Made by a program: the position numbers and the translations under genes
Part shown: positions 20,378 to 21,030 of the stretch, in pieces
How positions within the stretch are numbered: position 1 is the first letter of the stretch
How the letters are laid out: each line of letters opens with the position of its first letter
Notes under the pieces: model-generated
The model's database searches: none
What the model was told of the DNA's origin: nothing
The model's input: only the letters and a program-made list of their open reading frames with translations
Source: Perkinsus olseni
Taxonomy: Eukaryota > Perkinsozoa > Perkinsida > Perkinsidae
Assembly: GCA_013115135.1 (NCBI GenBank)
Contig: JABANP010000714.1
Span: 1-21,030 of the forward strand
Length of the DNA stretch: 21,030 bases
Direction of reading: 5' to 3'

Positions 20378-21030
20378 TTAATGTACGGAAGTGGATGATG
20401 ATTGCGGTAGGGATGTCAACGGTTGCGTAAAAGCATCAGTGCGCGTAGGCTGTCCCCAGCTAAACGGGACCGTCTCACCCCTGCTCAACGACCCGGTTAG
20501 GCTGAAAGCCTCTTCCGAACTTACGGAAGAGGCTTGCATACAAGAAAGAAGCATGGCCACGGTCCTCAGAATGGGAATATCGCTCGTCTCCGGTGCTCTC
20601 CAATACTCAACGAAGTCACAGCGACGCCTCAGACACCTCAGCTTATCTGCATACACCTGGAGTTCCTTTGACAGGGTGGTCGGGTTTTCATCAGATGTAG
20701 ATAGGCTCCGTCGCTGTAGACCGCTCAGCAAATCATCCGAGTCCTCGTTTGTGGCTTGGCTCAGCTCTGTAACTTGCTGGGCCCTAGAATCATCGATACC
20801 GAAATACTCCACCACAGCCTCTATGCTGCGTTTCCCATCGACAGTAGACTCAGTAGTAGTGTACCGAGGATCCAAGAATGAGGCAGCAACGTATATATGA
20901 CCAACGATGTCGTCCTCATTGTCCACCACCAAGGCGTGCTTGAAGTACTTCTCGACAGAGGATACCAAGGCTCGACGGAACTTCGATACCTTGCTGTGAC
21001 CGCTTGCACCAGTCTTAAGCTTCCGACTTA
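20378..21030 (-). CDS. hAT transposase, C-terminal part (5' end outside window)
   Basis: The minus-strand frame is open from the window edge to the stop at 20378-20380. It contains AASFLDPRY, typical of the end of the hAT RNase H-like region, and then FVEYWRAPETSDIPILRTVA and ASSVSSEEAFSLTGS, the hAT C-terminal dimerisation domain (normally W...P.L...A...L.....SS..SER.FS..G). The expected ER before the Phe-Ser is EA here, and the sequence after TGSL does not look like a normal hAT C terminus, so there may be a late frameshift. A 12-bp inverted repeat with a 6-nt loop (20506-20517 / 20524-20535) lies in the coding region at that spot. Probably an inactive or recently dead copy. Confidence 0.75.
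   Translation of the reverse strand, partial: SRKLKTGASGHSKVSKFRRALVSSVEKYFKHALVVDNEDDIVGHIYVAASFLDPRYTTTESTVDGKRSIEAVVEYFGIDDSRAQQVTELSQATNEDSDDLLSGLQRRSLSTSDENPTTLSKELQVYADKLRCLRRRCDFVEYWRAPETSDIPILRTVAMLLSCMQASSVSSEEAFSLTGSLSRGETVPFSWGQPTRTDAFTQPLTSLPQSSSTSVH
20506..20535. repeat. 12-bp inverted repeat within the transposase 3' region
   Basis: aagcctcttccg (20506-20517) and cggaagaggctt (20524-20535) are perfect reverse complements with a 6-nt loop. It coincides with the point where the transposase stops matching the hAT dimerisation domain, so it may be an insertion that altered the frame. Confidence 0.7.

Larger units (their letters stand above)
20170..21030. mobile_element. hAT-family DNA transposon, one end, continuing beyond the window
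   Basis: The sequence starting at 20170, tagagatgggcaaattta, has the form of a hAT terminal inverted repeat (T/CAGNG followed by TGGGCAAA). It is followed by a cluster of acgg words and then by the 3' end of a hAT transposase on the minus strand, the usual order at the downstream end of such an element. The other end lies outside the window, so the 8-bp target duplication (candidate catcgttc, 20162-20169) cannot be checked. Confidence 0.6.

Noticed and set aside
20389..20900. Plus-strand 169-codon open frame
   Set aside because: Antisense shadow of the hAT transposase, which has recognisable domain motifs.

Overview
The window looks like nuclear DNA of a protist alveolate, most likely a perkinsid (Perkinsus-like). 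The evidence is a set of secreted subtilases and a papain-family protease, genes cut by very short GT-AG introns (34-60 bp is common), Thr/Pro-rich linkers, and scattered hAT/MITE DNA transposons. The organism call is inference from gene content and intron style; no marker gene proves it. There is no bacterial operon structure, no rRNA, no convincing tRNA and no CRISPR.

Layout. 1-919: no recognisable gene, one striking perfect palindrome. 920-2870 (minus): a subtilisin-like (S8) protease whose catalytic Asp, His, Asn and Ser are all present, but whose frame breaks twice, once at a palindromic insertion. 2871-4076: intergenic, with a 28-bp direct repeat and several palindromes. 4077-5492 (minus): a complete cathepsin L-like C1A cysteine protease, 9 exons, 340 residues once eight tiny introns are removed. 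5493-about 7,280: nothing recognisable. About 7,280-11,860: exon-sized coding blocks, mostly plus strand, that I could not assemble; 10,110-11,260 carries translation elongation factor G-like motifs. 12677-13762 (plus): an intact single-exon subtilase of 361 residues with a signal peptide and almost no propeptide. 15002-19232 (plus): a multi-exon type I metacaspase with an N-terminal CUE/UBA-like domain and zinc ribbon, then the p20/p10 caspase fold, then a glycine-rich hydrophobic segment and an Arg-Pro repeat tail. 19440-19620: a broken second copy of the 5' part of the minus-strand subtilase. 19824-20149: the first two exons of a second metacaspase-type prodomain, immediately followed by the terminus of a hAT transposon (20170 to the window end) carrying its transposase on the minus strand.

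The proteolytic genes give the window its character: two secreted S8 proteases, one secreted papain-like protease and one cytosolic-type metacaspase lie within about 18 kb. Mobile DNA has reshaped them: a foldback MITE sits in a metacaspase intron and abuts the splice acceptor, a hAT element has entered or closely flanks the second prodomain gene, and palindromic sequence has expanded inside the subtilase catalytic region.
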